A stretch of DNA of 64,000 nucleotides from Boseongicola sp. H5 (GCA_020622165.1 JACNMN010000012.1:62001-126000); one strand, 5' to 3'. Counted from the first letter of the stretch, positions 44,865-53,894 are shown. Notes: generated by a model not told the origin, from the letters alone. Numbers and translations are program-made.

Positions 44865-46475
44865 TTACTGGCTATCCGAGGCCATCGCCGGTTGGCCTGC
44901 CAGGTACCGTTCCATCCAGCGATCCAGCGCCTCGATCTCGTCTGGCGACAGCCGCAAGCCCAGCTTTGACCGGCGCCAGACCACATCGGCCGCGCGTCGG
45001 GCATATTCCTTCTCGATCAGCCAGATAACTTCCCGTTCGGTGAGTGTCGCGCCGAAGTCCAGGCCCAGATCCTCGGTCTTTTGCGCATCGCCCAGCACGT
45101 CCCAAGCCTCGGTGCCATAGGCTTTCACCAGACGGCGCGCCCAGGCGGCACTCAGATGGGGATGCTCGGTCTGCAACCGGCTGATCAGCACCGCCAAGCC
45201 ATCCACCGGGAAATCGCCGCCGGGCAGGGGCACGCCCGCGGTCCATGCCCCCGAAAGCCCGGGAAAGAATGGCGCGACTTTTTCCATCGCGCCTTCGGCC
45301 AGGCGGCGATAGGTTGTGATCTTGCCGCCGAAGATGTTGAGAACGGGCGCACCGCCCTCCGAATGTACCTTGAGCGTGTAATCCCGCGTTGCCGCAGTGG
45401 CGGAAGACGCCCCGTCATCATAAAGCGGGCGCACACCGGAATAGGTCCAGACGATATCATCGAGGCCGATGTGGCGTTTCAGATACTGATTGACGAAATC
45501 GACCAGATATCGCTGCTCCTCCTCGGTGCAGACAGGCGGGTTTGACGGTTCGTCATGGTCCTGATCCGTCGTTCCGATCAGGGTGAAGTCGCTCTCATAG
45601 GGGATTGCGAAGATGATCCGCCCATCGGTTCCCTGAAAGAAATAGCATTTGTCATGATCGAACAGCCTGCGCGTCACGATATGCGACCCGCGGACCAGCC
45701 TGACATCCTCCCGGGAGTTGAGGCGGAGCGTGCCGTGGATGACCTCGCCTGCCCAGGGGCCGCCCGCATTGATGAGAACCCGGGCCTCAATGATACTCGT
45801 GGCCCCGGTTTCCGTATCCTCGACCGTGACCTGCCAGATCGCGCCCTTGCGGCTTGCGGACAGGACCTTGCGGCGGCTGAGGATCCGCGCGCCGCGCGCC
45901 TCCGCGTCGCGGGCATTCAGAACCACGAGCCGGGCGTCTTCGACCCAGCAATCGGAGTATTCGAAGGCGCGTTCGAACTTGTCCTCAAGCGGCGCCCCCT
46001 CCGGTGCCGTGCGCAGGTCGAGCGTTTTGGTCGCGGGCAGGATCTTGCGCCCGCCCAGGCTATCGTAAAGAAACAGGCCCAACCGGATCAGCCAGGCAGG
46101 CCTGCGCCCTTTCATCCAGGGCATCGTCAGGCCGAGCAGTTTGGAAGTCGGCGTGTCCCCCTCAAACCGCATGTCGCGGTGATAGGGCAGCACGAAGCGC
46201 ATCGGCCAGCTGATATGGGGCATGGCGCGCAGCAACGTCTCCCGCTCGATCAGTGCCTCGCGCACAAGCCTGACTTCGAAATACTCCAGATACCGCAACC
46301 CGCCATGAAACAGCTTCGTCGAAGCACTGGAGGTTGCCGAGGCAAGATCGTTCATTTCGACCAGCACCACATCAAGGCCCCGGCCGGCCGCGTCCCGCGC
46401 GATGCCACAGCCATTGATGCCGCCGCCAATGATCAGAAGGTCGTGAATATGCGTTGTGGTCGGGGTTGCGTCCAC
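44865..46475 (-). CDS. glpD: Aerobic glycerol-3-phosphate dehydrogenase GlpD
   Basis: Membrane-associated FAD enzyme of 536 aa that oxidises glycerol-3-phosphate to dihydroxyacetone phosphate and passes electrons to quinone. FAD motif IIGGGINGCGIARDAAGRG, then the GlpD signatures STKLFHGGLRYLE and NIFGGKITTYRRLAEGA. I chose the GTG at 46475: AGGAGAGG sits 5-12 nt upstream and homology starts immediately after it, whereas the frame to 46721 would run through the operator and the regulator leader. Divergent from glpR. Confidence 0.93.
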   Translation of the reverse strand: MDATPTTTHIHDLLIIGGGINGCGIARDAAGRGLDVVLVEMNDLASATSSASTKLFHGGLRYLEYFEVRLVREALIERETLLRAMPHISWPMRFVLPYHRDMRFEGDTPTSKLLGLTMPWMKGRRPAWLIRLGLFLYDSLGGRKILPATKTLDLRTAPEGAPLEDKFERAFEYSDCWVEDARLVVLNARDAEARGARILSRRKVLSASRKGAIWQVTVEDTETGATSIIEARVLINAGGPWAGEVIHGTLRLNSREDVRLVRGSHIVTRRLFDHDKCYFFQGTDGRIIFAIPYESDFTLIGTTDQDHDEPSNPPVCTEEEQRYLVDFVNQYLKRHIGLDDIVWTYSGVRPLYDDGASSATAATRDYTLKVHSEGGAPVLNIFGGKITTYRRLAEGAMEKVAPFFPGLSGAWTAGVPLPGGDFPVDGLAVLISRLQTEHPHLSAAWARRLVKAYGTEAWDVLGDAQKTEDLGLDFGATLTEREVIWLIEKEYARRAADVVWRRSKLGLRLSPDEIEALDRWMERYLAGQPAMASDSQ

Positions 46476-46536
46476 GGATTCCTCTCCTGCGCCAGCGCGC
46501 TGATGTCCTGAGATCCGCACATGTTCTGCGCCTTTC

Positions 46537-46574
46537 CGAATAAAAAGGAAAGTCAGAATTTTCTTTTTTGTTCG
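46537..46574. promoter_or_regulatory. Candidate GlpR operator: 38-bp imperfect inverted repeat
   Basis: The plus-strand element TTTTCTTTTTTGTTCG (46559-46574) and the minus-strand element CTTTCCTTTTTATTCG (46552-46537) match at 13 of 16 positions and are separated by 6 bp. DeoR-type GlpR proteins of alphaproteobacteria are known to bind TTTC/TTCG-rich repeats. It lies 62 bp upstream of glpD and 177 bp upstream of glpR. Confidence 0.5.
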
Positions 46575-46750
46575 ATATGGGTTCGCTATCAAGCGGGTCA
46601 GGGGGTCTGGCAGCAGCAACCGGCGGACGCCAGACTTCGCGACAAGGAGTTCGCGCAGATGCGCCTGAAAAGCTCGCCGAACGTACTGATCCTGCGTTCC
46701 CCTTCGCGAAACCTCGGACATTCCCGCACCTTGGCCTTCGGAGACACATT

Positions 46751-47512
46751 ATGACGCTTAGCTTTCGGCAGGTCGAAATCCTCGAAATCGCCAAACGCGA
46801 TGGCAAGGTCACGGTCGATAGCCTGGCCCGGCATTTCGGGGTCACGCTTCAGACCATACGCCGCGACCTGACGGAACTGGACAATGCAGGCCAGCTTGAC
46901 CGCGTTCATGGGGGGGCGATCATCTCTTCCGGAACCACCAATGTCGCCTACGAAGAACGCCGCTCCCTGCATTCGGAGGAGAAGGCACGGATTGCCAGGC
47001 TCTGCGCCGGCGCAATTCCCGATGACTGCTCCGTTTTCCTGAATATCGGCACCAGCACGGAGGCGGTTGCAAGCGAGTTGCTGCACCATCGAAACCTCAT
47101 GGTGGTGACCAACAACATCAATGTCGCGCGCATTCTGGTCGCCGCGGAGCAGTGCGAGGTGATCCTGACAGGCGGCAATCTCGGGCGTTCCGATGGCGGG
47201 CTCCTCGGGCCGCTCACCATGGACGCGGTGCGGCGGTTCAAGGTCGATTATGCGGTGATCGGATGTTCGGCCCTCGATCAGGAGGGCGACCTCCTGGATT
47301 TCGACATTCAGGAAGTGGGCGTGAGCCAGGCCATCATCGCCCAGGCGCGACAGTCATTCCTTGTCGCGGATCACTGGAAGTTCCAGCGGACGGCGCCCGT
47401 GCGGATCGCCTCTCTCGCGGATCTGGATGCGTTTTTCACCGATCATCCGCTGCCCGGTGAACTTGCGGAGAAATGCCGCGACTGGGGTGTCGAGGTTCAT
47501 GTGACCGGTTGA
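46751..47512 (+). CDS. glpR: DeoR-family transcriptional regulator (GlpR)
   Basis: 253 aa. The N-terminal DeoR helix-turn-helix reads TVDSLARHFGVTLQTIRRDL, with the typical LxRVHGGA wing. The C-terminal sugar-phosphate sensor domain contains NIGTSTEAVA and the conserved DHWKF region. ATG 46751 follows GGAG and matches the family N-terminus (MTLSFRQVEIL). Divergence from glpD makes repression of glycerol-3-phosphate use by GlpR the obvious role. The frame extends upstream to 46568 without homology. Confidence 0.9.
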   Translation: MTLSFRQVEILEIAKRDGKVTVDSLARHFGVTLQTIRRDLTELDNAGQLDRVHGGAIISSGTTNVAYEERRSLHSEEKARIARLCAGAIPDDCSVFLNIGTSTEAVASELLHHRNLMVVTNNINVARILVAAEQCEVILTGGNLGRSDGGLLGPLTMDAVRRFKVDYAVIGCSALDQEGDLLDFDIQEVGVSQAIIAQARQSFLVADHWKFQRTAPVRIASLADLDAFFTDHPLPGELAEKCRDWGVEVHVTG

Positions 47513-47831
47513 GATAGGGGCGGAGCGGTCGAGCCTATATCCCGATTTCGCCGCCATATCGTAGCGCTACGAGACTGGCGGAGCCCTTCGGAACGAGCGG
47601 CACCGGATGAGTCAGAACCATCCGGTACCCAAATCCCAGTTCCGTCCGACAAGTGCCCAGGCAGGACAAGTCGAGCGGTTGGGCTTTTCCAGCCTTGCAC
47701 CTCACTTGGCATCGGCATGCCGCTCTTTTCCACTCAATGGCGGTGCGGTGTCCCTTTCCCGCTGGCCCCGTTCCTGACGGCCACAGAAAACCGTGGCCGC
47801 CAAACTTCCCCCGGGGCCAGTGGGGCCGGCG
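47513..47831. other. 319-bp convergent gap between glpR and an aldehyde dehydrogenase; no gene seen
   Basis: No supported coding frame. It contains a nested palindrome at 47551-47581 (annotated separately). The rest shows no repeats or recognisable RNA gene. Confidence 0.6.
47551..47581. terminator. Nested palindrome after glpR, possible bidirectional terminator
   Basis: Outer arms CCGCCA (47551-47556) and TGGCGG (47576-47581) enclose the perfect 14-bp palindrome TCGTAGCGCTACGA (47559-47572). It starts 38 bp after the glpR stop. No T-run follows, so termination is uncertain; it could also be a protein-binding palindrome. Confidence 0.4.
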
Positions 47832-49283
47832 CTATATCGGATAATGCGGGATACCTTCCTGGATCGTGATCCAGCGAAGTTCCGTGAACTCCTCAATTCC
47901 GGCCGTGCCGCCGAAGCGACCGTAGCCGGAGGCCTTCACCCCCCCGAAGGGCATCTGCGCTTCGTCGTGAACGGTGGGGCCGTTGATATGGCAGATGCCC
48001 GACTCGATCCGTCGCGCCACACCCACGGCGCGCATCACGTCGCGGCCGAACACACTTGCCGACAGCCCGTATTCGGTGTCGTTGGCCACCCGCACCGCCT
48101 CATCAATGGAGCCGACCCGAACGATGGAGGCGGTGGGGCCAAAGCTTTCCTCGGCATAGATCCGCATGGTCGGCACGACATTGTCGAGTAGCGTCGCCTC
48201 GATCAGGACGCCATCGGTCGTGCCACCCGCGATCAGGTCTGCACCCTTGTCGACCGCGTCGGCGATCAGCCCTTCGATACGCTGCGCGGCGGTGATGTCC
48301 ACGACGCAGCCGAGCGGGGCCGCGGCCTCGCGCGGGTCGCCCGTCTTGAGGGTGCGAACCTTGGCGGCTAACGCCTCCACGAAGGTATCGGCGATGGACT
48401 CCTGAACAATGATCCGCTCGGTCGACATGCAGATCTGGCCCTGATTCATGTAGGCCCCGAACGCCGCCGCCGCGACCGCCGCGTCGATATCGGCATCGTC
48501 CAGCACGATCAGCGGCGCCTTGCCGCCGAGTTCGAGAAGCGCGGGCTTGAGATGTTTGGCCGCCGATTGCGCGATGATCCGGCCAACGCGGGTGGAGCCC
48601 GTGAAGTTGACGCGACGCACGGCGGCATGGCCGATCAGCGCTTCGACGATCTCGGCCGCGTCTGCCGGATCGTTCGAGACCGCGTTGAGGACACCCGGCG
48701 GGAAGCCCGCGCTCTGGATCGCCTCCACGATCAGCCGGTGGGTGCGGGGGCAGATTTCCGAGGTCTTCAGCACGACCGTGTTGCCGCAGGCCAGCGGCAT
48801 CGCGATCGCCCGGACACCCAGGATCACCGGGGCATTCCAGGGCGCCATGCCCAGAACGACGCCCACGGGCTGGCGGATTGCCATCGCCATGCTGCCCGGG
48901 CGGTTCGAGGGGATGATCTCGCCCTTGATCGAGGTCGTCAGCGCGCCCGCCTCGCGCAGCATGTCGCCGGCGAGCTTGATGTTGAACATCGCCCAGGGCT
49001 TGGTCGCGCCGATCTCGTCCGCCATGGCGGCGACGATGTCTTCCGCGCGCGCCTGAAGCGCATCGGCAGCCGCGTTCATCAAGGCGCGGCGTTCGCCCGG
49101 GCCCGTCGCGGACCAGCCCGGAAAGGCCGCCGCGGCGGCATCGGCCGCGCGCGTGGCATCCTCGACCGACGCGGCCGCGGCAACGGTGGCCGTCTCCCCC
49201 GTCAGCGGATTATCCCTTGTGAAGGTGCGCCCGCCCGAGGCCTGCACGTCCTCTCCGGCGATCAGCAGTTCCAGCATTTCCAT
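47832..49283 (-). CDS. Aldehyde dehydrogenase (benzaldehyde/vanillin-type)
   Basis: NAD(P)-dependent ALDH of 483 aa. Catalytic residues are Glu251 (LLELGGKAP) and Cys285 (GQICMSTER), 34 apart as expected; the PWNAPVILG oxyanion loop and TGSTRVGR are also present. The ICMSTER active-site form is typical of vanillin, salicylaldehyde and benzaldehyde dehydrogenases. It starts 18 bp after the last Liv gene, so it is the tail of the livKHMGF operon. With the benzoylformate-decarboxylase-like enzyme at 56076 it would make a 2-oxo acid to aldehyde to acid route, an inference. Confidence 0.87.
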   Translation of the reverse strand: MEMLELLIAGEDVQASGGRTFTRDNPLTGETATVAAAASVEDATRAADAAAAAFPGWSATGPGERRALMNAAADALQARAEDIVAAMADEIGATKPWAMFNIKLAGDMLREAGALTTSIKGEIIPSNRPGSMAMAIRQPVGVVLGMAPWNAPVILGVRAIAMPLACGNTVVLKTSEICPRTHRLIVEAIQSAGFPPGVLNAVSNDPADAAEIVEALIGHAAVRRVNFTGSTRVGRIIAQSAAKHLKPALLELGGKAPLIVLDDADIDAAVAAAAFGAYMNQGQICMSTERIIVQESIADTFVEALAAKVRTLKTGDPREAAAPLGCVVDITAAQRIEGLIADAVDKGADLIAGGTTDGVLIEATLLDNVVPTMRIYAEESFGPTASIVRVGSIDEAVRVANDTEYGLSASVFGRDVMRAVGVARRIESGICHINGPTVHDEAQMPFGGVKASGYGRFGGTAGIEEFTELRWITIQEGIPHYPI

Positions 49284-49301
49284 AGTCGATCTCCCTGTCG
49301 G

Positions 49302-50021
49302 TCAGCTCACGGTTCCTAGAAAGGCGTTTTGCACGGCGTCGTCGGTCAACAGGTCGTCGGCGGACCCCTCGCCAGTCAGACGGCCGGCTTCCATCAGATA
49401 GCCCCGGTCGGCGACACCCAGACTCAGCCGCACATTCTGCTCGACGATCAGCAAGCTGACCCCGGTCTCGCGGATCCGGGCGAGTGCGCGAAAAAGCTCC
49501 TGCACCACAATCGGAGCGAGGCCCAGGCTCGGCTCGTCGAGAAGCAGCAGATCGGGGTTCGACATCAGCGCGCGGGCAATCGCCACCATCTGCTGCTCGC
49601 CGCCCGACATGGTGCGCACGATCTGTCCCTGCCGTTCGGCAAGGCGCGGAAAGAGATCGTGGACAAGCTCCAGCCGCTCCGTCTCCACCGCGCGCGCGCG
49701 GGCGGGGTTGGCGCCAAGCCGGAGGTTGTCACGCACCGTCATGCCTCCGAAAAGGCCCCGCCCCTCGGGCACCAGAGCGATGCCGGCGCCGGTGATCTCA
49801 TGGGCCGGGGTCCCCGTTACGTCGCGGTCCTGAAACCGGATCGCCGATCCGGGCTGGGCGGCGATGATCCCCGAGATGGCCTTCAGGAGAGAGGTCTTGC
49901 CGGCCCCGTTGGCGCCAAGGATCACCACCGTCTCGCCGGCAGCCACGGTAGCGGAGACCCGGTCGACCGCCAGATGCTGGCCGTAACGGATGGTGACGTC
50001 TGAAAGCTCAAGCATGACCAT
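49302..50021 (-). CDS. livF: Branched-chain-type ABC transporter ATP-binding protein (LivF)
   Basis: 239 aa. Walker A GANGAGKTS, signature MSGGEQQMVAIARAL and Walker B LLLLDEPSLGLAP match LivF. Several starts are available (GTG 50024, ATG 50021, ATG 50015); homology begins at MLELSDVTIRYG, so ATG 50015 is equally possible. All overlap the livG 3' end. Transports whatever the adjacent binding protein recognises, probably an aromatic or branched acid given the neighbours. Confidence 0.92.
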   Translation of the reverse strand: MVMLELSDVTIRYGQHLAVDRVSATVAAGETVVILGANGAGKTSLLKAISGIIAAQPGSAIRFQDRDVTGTPAHEITGAGIALVPEGRGLFGGMTVRDNLRLGANPARARAVETERLELVHDLFPRLAERQGQIVRTMSGGEQQMVAIARALMSNPDLLLLDEPSLGLAPIVVQELFRALARIRETGVSLLIVEQNVRLSLGVADRGYLMEAGRLTGEGSADDLLTDDAVQNAFLGTVS

Positions 50022-50736
50022 CACCCAGATAGGCCGCGACCACCCCGGGGTCCTTCAGAACCGTTTCCGTCGGACCATGGGCGATGATCTCGCCCGCGTT
50101 CATCACCACGCAGCGTGCACAGAGCGCGCGCACCGCATCCATGATATGTTCGACCAGCAGAACCGACATGCCCGCGCTTTGCAGACGGCGGACAAGGTCG
50201 ATGCCGATCTGAAGTTCGGATGGGGTCAGGCCGGCAAGCCATTCGTCAAGCAGCAGAAGCGCGGGTTCGGACGCAAGCGCCCGGGCCAGCTCCATGCGCT
50301 TCTGGTCGATATAGGTCAGGTTGGCGACGTTCTCGCCACCGCGACCGCCAAGGCCAACGAAGGCGAGCTTTTCCTCTGCCAGATCGCGGGCGTCCGGCCC
50401 CCAATGTTTGAAACGTCCGAAGGCGAGCGAGACAAGAACGTTTTCAGCCACGGTCAGTGACGGCAGCGGGCGGACAAGCTGGAAGGTGCGGGCAACGCCG
50501 TGCCGGGCAATGCGATCGGGGCGCAGGCGGCTGATACGCACGCCCCGCAGCGTGATTTCGCCGGCCGTGGGCAGCAGGGCACCGGAGATCATGTTGAGGA
50601 CCGTCGTCTTGCCCGACCCGTTGGGACCGAGCAGGCCCACGACCTCGCCATCCGCCACGTCGAAGCTGACATCCTTGACTGCCACCAAGCCGCCGAAGCG
50701 CTTGCGCAAATGGGTGATCTGCAGATGAGAGCTCAT
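50008..50736 (-). CDS. livG: Branched-chain-type ABC transporter ATP-binding protein (LivG)
   Basis: 242 aa. Walker A GPNGSGKTT and Walker B LLLLDEWLAGLTP are intact, but the signature motif is unusual: where LSxGxQR is expected the sequence reads LTYIDQKRMELARAL. This divergence occurs in a subset of LivG proteins. The Walker B also has Trp (DEWLAG) in place of Pro (DEPxAG). The ATG at 50736 overlaps the livM stop (ATGA). The frame extends to 50943 inside livM, without homology. Confidence 0.87.
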   Translation of the reverse strand: MSSHLQITHLRKRFGGLVAVKDVSFDVADGEVVGLLGPNGSGKTTVLNMISGALLPTAGEITLRGVRISRLRPDRIARHGVARTFQLVRPLPSLTVAENVLVSLAFGRFKHWGPDARDLAEEKLAFVGLGGRGGENVANLTYIDQKRMELARALASEPALLLLDEWLAGLTPSELQIGIDLVRRLQSAGMSVLLVEHIMDAVRALCARCVVMNAGEIIAHGPTETVLKDPGVVAAYLGDGHA

Positions 50737-51683
50737 GCCGCGCCACTCCGTTCCTTGTTCTCGGGCGGCGCCTTGCGTGCCGGGCGACGCAAGCCTTCGA
50801 TCTTGGCAAGCACCCCCTGCGGCAGGAAGAAGACAATGCCGATGAAGAAAACTCCAAGAATGATCGAGAAGTAGTTGGGGAAGTTGGCCGAGAGCCATTC
50901 GAACAGCAGGAACAGCGGGATCGCGCCAAGTGCCGGCCCCCACAGCCGGGTGGCGCCGCCAAGAAGCGCCATGATCAGCGTCAGAAAGGAGATCGTCGGA
51001 TTGAACACGATGGCGGGCTCCACATAGACCCAGCGCGGGGCCTGGATGGCGCCGACCAATGTAATGATCGTGGCGCTGAGCGCGAAGAGCATGAGCTTGG
51101 CGCGGGAGACGTTGATGCCCGCATGGGCCGCCACGACCTCATCGTCGCCGACCGCCCGCAGCGCCAGCCCCAGACGGCTTCGGTTGATCCACCAGGACAG
51201 AAGCAGCGTGGCCGCGGCAAGCGCGAGAAGCTGCCAGTAGATATGAATGCCCTCGAACGGCAGGAAAATGTAGCGGCCAAGCGTGCCGGTGACGTTGACT
51301 TCGTACCAGGTGACAAGCTGGCGTATCAGTTCGGCCAGCCCGAAGGTGAAGATCACGAAATAGATGCCCGCAAGGCGCAGCGTCGACAGCCCCACGATCA
51401 ATGCGACGGTCAGGCCGATCGCGCAGGCGCAGAGCAGGACCAGCGGGTAAGGCAGCGTTTCGGACAGAACCGCGACGGTATAGGCGCCGATGCCGAAAAA
51501 GGCGACCGTCGCAAGCGAGACATAGCGGGTGGGCCCGGAGAACATCGCCCAGGCCGAGGCCAGCACGACATAGCCCGTCATGCCGACCAGCAACCCGATG
51601 CCGTAGGCATTCAGGAACAGCGGGGCGATGGCGAGGCCCGCAAGGGCGGCGGCGGCAAGGATGAAGGCAACGGTCGTGTTCAT
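50733..51683 (-). CDS. livM: Branched-chain-type ABC transporter permease (LivM)
   Basis: Inner-membrane permease of 316 aa with about eight to ten hydrophobic segments. LivM landmarks are LASAWAMFSGPTRYVSLATVAFFGIGAYT (in parts: LASAWAMFSG, FFGIGAYT), the conserved loop GLALRAVGDDEVVAAHAGIN and the C-terminal FLPQGVLAKIEGL. It starts four bases after the livH stop. Confidence 0.92.
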   Translation of the reverse strand: MNTTVAFILAAAALAGLAIAPLFLNAYGIGLLVGMTGYVVLASAWAMFSGPTRYVSLATVAFFGIGAYTVAVLSETLPYPLVLLCACAIGLTVALIVGLSTLRLAGIYFVIFTFGLAELIRQLVTWYEVNVTGTLGRYIFLPFEGIHIYWQLLALAAATLLLSWWINRSRLGLALRAVGDDEVVAAHAGINVSRAKLMLFALSATIITLVGAIQAPRWVYVEPAIVFNPTISFLTLIMALLGGATRLWGPALGAIPLFLLFEWLSANFPNYFSIILGVFFIGIVFFLPQGVLAKIEGLRRPARKAPPENKERSGAA

Positions 51684-51687
51684 GCGC

Positions 51688-52557
51688 TTACCCCGCCTGT
51701 CCGAAAAAGCCGGTGGGACGCAGGATCAGCAGCAGAAGGAAGATCGCATAGGTTGCTGCAAGGGTCAGCCCGGGATCGATGTAGGCGGCCACAAAGGTCT
51801 CCACGAGGCCGAGCAGAAGCCCGCCGATCAGCGCGCCGGTCAGGCTCCCCTTCCCGCCAAGGATCACCACGATGAGCGCTTTCATGGTGAAGATGACGCC
51901 GATGGTGGCGGTGAAGGTCTGGTACATCGAGACGACGACGCCCGCGGTGGCGGCGAGAGCGCCGCCCAGTGCGAAGGCGGTGCGCGCCGCACGATTGATG
52001 TCGATGCCCACAAGCGGGGCATTCTCCGGCGCGATGGAGACGGCGCGCAGTGTCATGCCCCACCTCGTGCGGCTCAGCACGAAGATCAGCGTGATACCGA
52101 AGACGAGCGCCAGCAGAAGCGCCAGAAGACGGTTCGCGGCGACGATCGTGCCGAAGAGATCGACCGGCGTGTTGAGAAAGGCGTAGCCGGTATAGTTGCC
52201 TCCGAAAGCCACCAGAAGAACACCCTGGATCACGAAGAGCAGGCCGAAGGTGACAAGGATGGAGTCGACCTCCAGTGCGCCCGCATTGGGCGCGCGGGCG
52301 ACCAACGGGCGCATGATGATCCGGTAGACCGCGTCGCTCAGCACATAGCCGACCGGCACGACGATCATCAGCGCCAGTATCGGGCTCAGCCCGAAAACCG
52401 AAAACAGAACGAAGCTGGCGAAACACGCGGCGATGATCGTGTCGCCATGGGCCAGGTTCATGATCCGCGAGATGCCGAACTGGATCGTCAGGCCCATCGC
52501 GACCAGCGCGTAGGTGCCTCCGGCGACGAGCCCGGTGATAAGTGTGTCGATCAGCAT
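51688..52557 (-). CDS. livH: Branched-chain-type ABC transporter permease (LivH)
   Basis: Permease of 289 aa. The N-terminus LITGLVAGGTYALVAMGLT and the segment IMNLAHGDTIIAACFASF are classic LivH features; the cytoplasmic loop reads TRWGMTLRAVSIAPENAPLVGI. Two GC hairpins separate it from the upstream binding-protein gene. Confidence 0.92.
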   Translation of the reverse strand: MLIDTLITGLVAGGTYALVAMGLTIQFGISRIMNLAHGDTIIAACFASFVLFSVFGLSPILALMIVVPVGYVLSDAVYRIIMRPLVARAPNAGALEVDSILVTFGLLFVIQGVLLVAFGGNYTGYAFLNTPVDLFGTIVAANRLLALLLALVFGITLIFVLSRTRWGMTLRAVSIAPENAPLVGIDINRAARTAFALGGALAATAGVVVSMYQTFTATIGVIFTMKALIVVILGGKGSLTGALIGGLLLGLVETFVAAYIDPGLTLAATYAIFLLLLILRPTGFFGQAG

Positions 52558-52577
52558 CGGTGGTCTCTCACGGCAAG

Positions 52578-52645
52578 CCGGGGTGACGTGTCAGCCCCGG
52601 AAGAAGCGGCATCGGGCCCGCGCGTGACGATCGCGTGCGGGCCCG
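52578..52645 (-). promoter_or_regulatory. Two tandem hairpins between livK and livH
   Basis: Hairpin A (52613-52645) has perfect 9-bp arms CGGGCCCGC/GCGGGCCCG and starts 13 bp after the binding-protein stop. Hairpin B (52578-52600) has CCGGGG/CCCCGG plus inner TGAC/GTCA arms with a one-base bulge. Together they fill the 101-bp gap before livH and would form a strong mRNA 3' structure. Confidence 0.65.
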
Positions 52646-52658
52646 ACCTGCGGAAGTC

Positions 52659-53894
52659 TCAGTTCCAGCCCGGCTTCGGAAGTTGCGGCGCGCTGGCCCC
52701 TTCGCGGTCTGTGGGCGCGACGCCGACAAAGGTACCGCCCTGCCATTGTCCGACCCACCACAGGTCGCGAAGCTGGTTGTTTTCCAGCATGATCGTGCCC
52801 GCCGCCGTCTCGAACGTGCCAGTCGCCAGTTCCTGCGTCACGGCCTCCCGATCCAGCCCAACCCGTTCGATGGCCTGTTGCAGCATCTGCAAGCTGGAAT
52901 AGGTGATGACGCTGGCCCAGTAATCGGCGGGCGCGCCGATGACCTCTTGATGGCGTTCGCGATAGGCCGCGTTCAGCGGGTTGTTGGGGTCGATGCCGCC
53001 AAGGCTCATCACCCCCTCCACATTTTCCGCGTTCATGTTCTGAAACACCGGGAACCCCGCGCCGACACCCAGATAGAAGAGCGGCGGGCTGTAATCGACG
53101 ACCTGCGCCTGCTGCATCAGCGCGAATGTGTGCGGCGGATAGGAGAAGGCGACGAAGCTGTCGGCCGTTGTGGCCCGAGCCTCGTTGAGGATGGTGGAGA
53201 AGTCGGAGGTTCCGACGGGGAAGACCTCGTCGTAGACAAGCTCGAATCCGGCCTCGGTCAGAGCGGGCCGCGCGGCATTCACGAGATCGATCCCGAAACC
53301 GTCAGCGACCGAAATCATGGCGACCTGATTGTTGATCGCACCGGCATCGCGCGCCTCGGCCATCACCGCGGCCAGGGCAGTCGAATAGTCGGCGCCACCG
53401 CCCAGCAGCCAGAAGCTCGACGGCCAGCGCTCGACGAATTCCGGCGCGCGGTCGGTCACCGCGGTCACGGCGATCTGAGGATAGCCGGCGCGCGCCATCA
53501 GCGGGGCGATGGCCAGGTTGAAGCCCGTGCCCCAAGGCGGAAGGATGAAATCGACCTCGTCCTGGGTTGCCAGACGCTCCACCGCGCGCACGGCTTCTTC
53601 CGACGACGACCGGTCGTCATATTCGATCACCTCGATGGGCAGACGGCTTCCATCGGGCAGAAGCAGGCCGCCCGCGGCATTCACGTCTTCGACCCACAGG
53701 CGATAGTTCGGAATCGTGGTGATCCCCGCGCCGCCGGCATTTGCCCCGGACAAGGAAACGGCATATCCGATTCGGACCGACGTGCGGTCATCCTGCGCGA
53801 CCGCGCCCTCCGACATCGCGGACAAGAAAAGCGCGGCAGCGCCAAACGCAGATACGGAGCGCAAGAAAGCGCGCCTCAGAACAGTCTGTGACAT
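52659..53894 (-). CDS. Branched-chain-type ABC transporter binding protein (LivK-like, Tat-type signal)
   Basis: 411 aa, Peripla_BP_6 family. The signal peptide begins MSQTVLRRAFLRSVSAFG, where LRRAFLRS fits the twin-arginine motif, so export may be by Tat. The mature part starts RIGYAVSLSGANAGGA. A GGGAGGAA site precedes the ATG. This family binds branched-chain amino acids but also aromatic acids, amides and urea; with an aromatic-type ALDH at the operon end, an aryl carboxylate is a fair guess. Confidence 0.9.
   Translation of the reverse strand: MSQTVLRRAFLRSVSAFGAAALFLSAMSEGAVAQDDRTSVRIGYAVSLSGANAGGAGITTIPNYRLWVEDVNAAGGLLLPDGSRLPIEVIEYDDRSSSEEAVRAVERLATQDEVDFILPPWGTGFNLAIAPLMARAGYPQIAVTAVTDRAPEFVERWPSSFWLLGGGADYSTALAAVMAEARDAGAINNQVAMISVADGFGIDLVNAARPALTEAGFELVYDEVFPVGTSDFSTILNEARATTADSFVAFSYPPHTFALMQQAQVVDYSPPLFYLGVGAGFPVFQNMNAENVEGVMSLGGIDPNNPLNAAYRERHQEVIGAPADYWASVITYSSLQMLQQAIERVGLDREAVTQELATGTFETAAGTIMLENNQLRDLWWVGQWQGGTFVGVAPTDREGASAPQLPKPGWN

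Noticed and set aside
44734-45120. 128-residue plus-strand frame after glpD
   Set aside because: Mostly antisense to glpD, Arg/Ser-rich, with no ribosome-binding site or homology.
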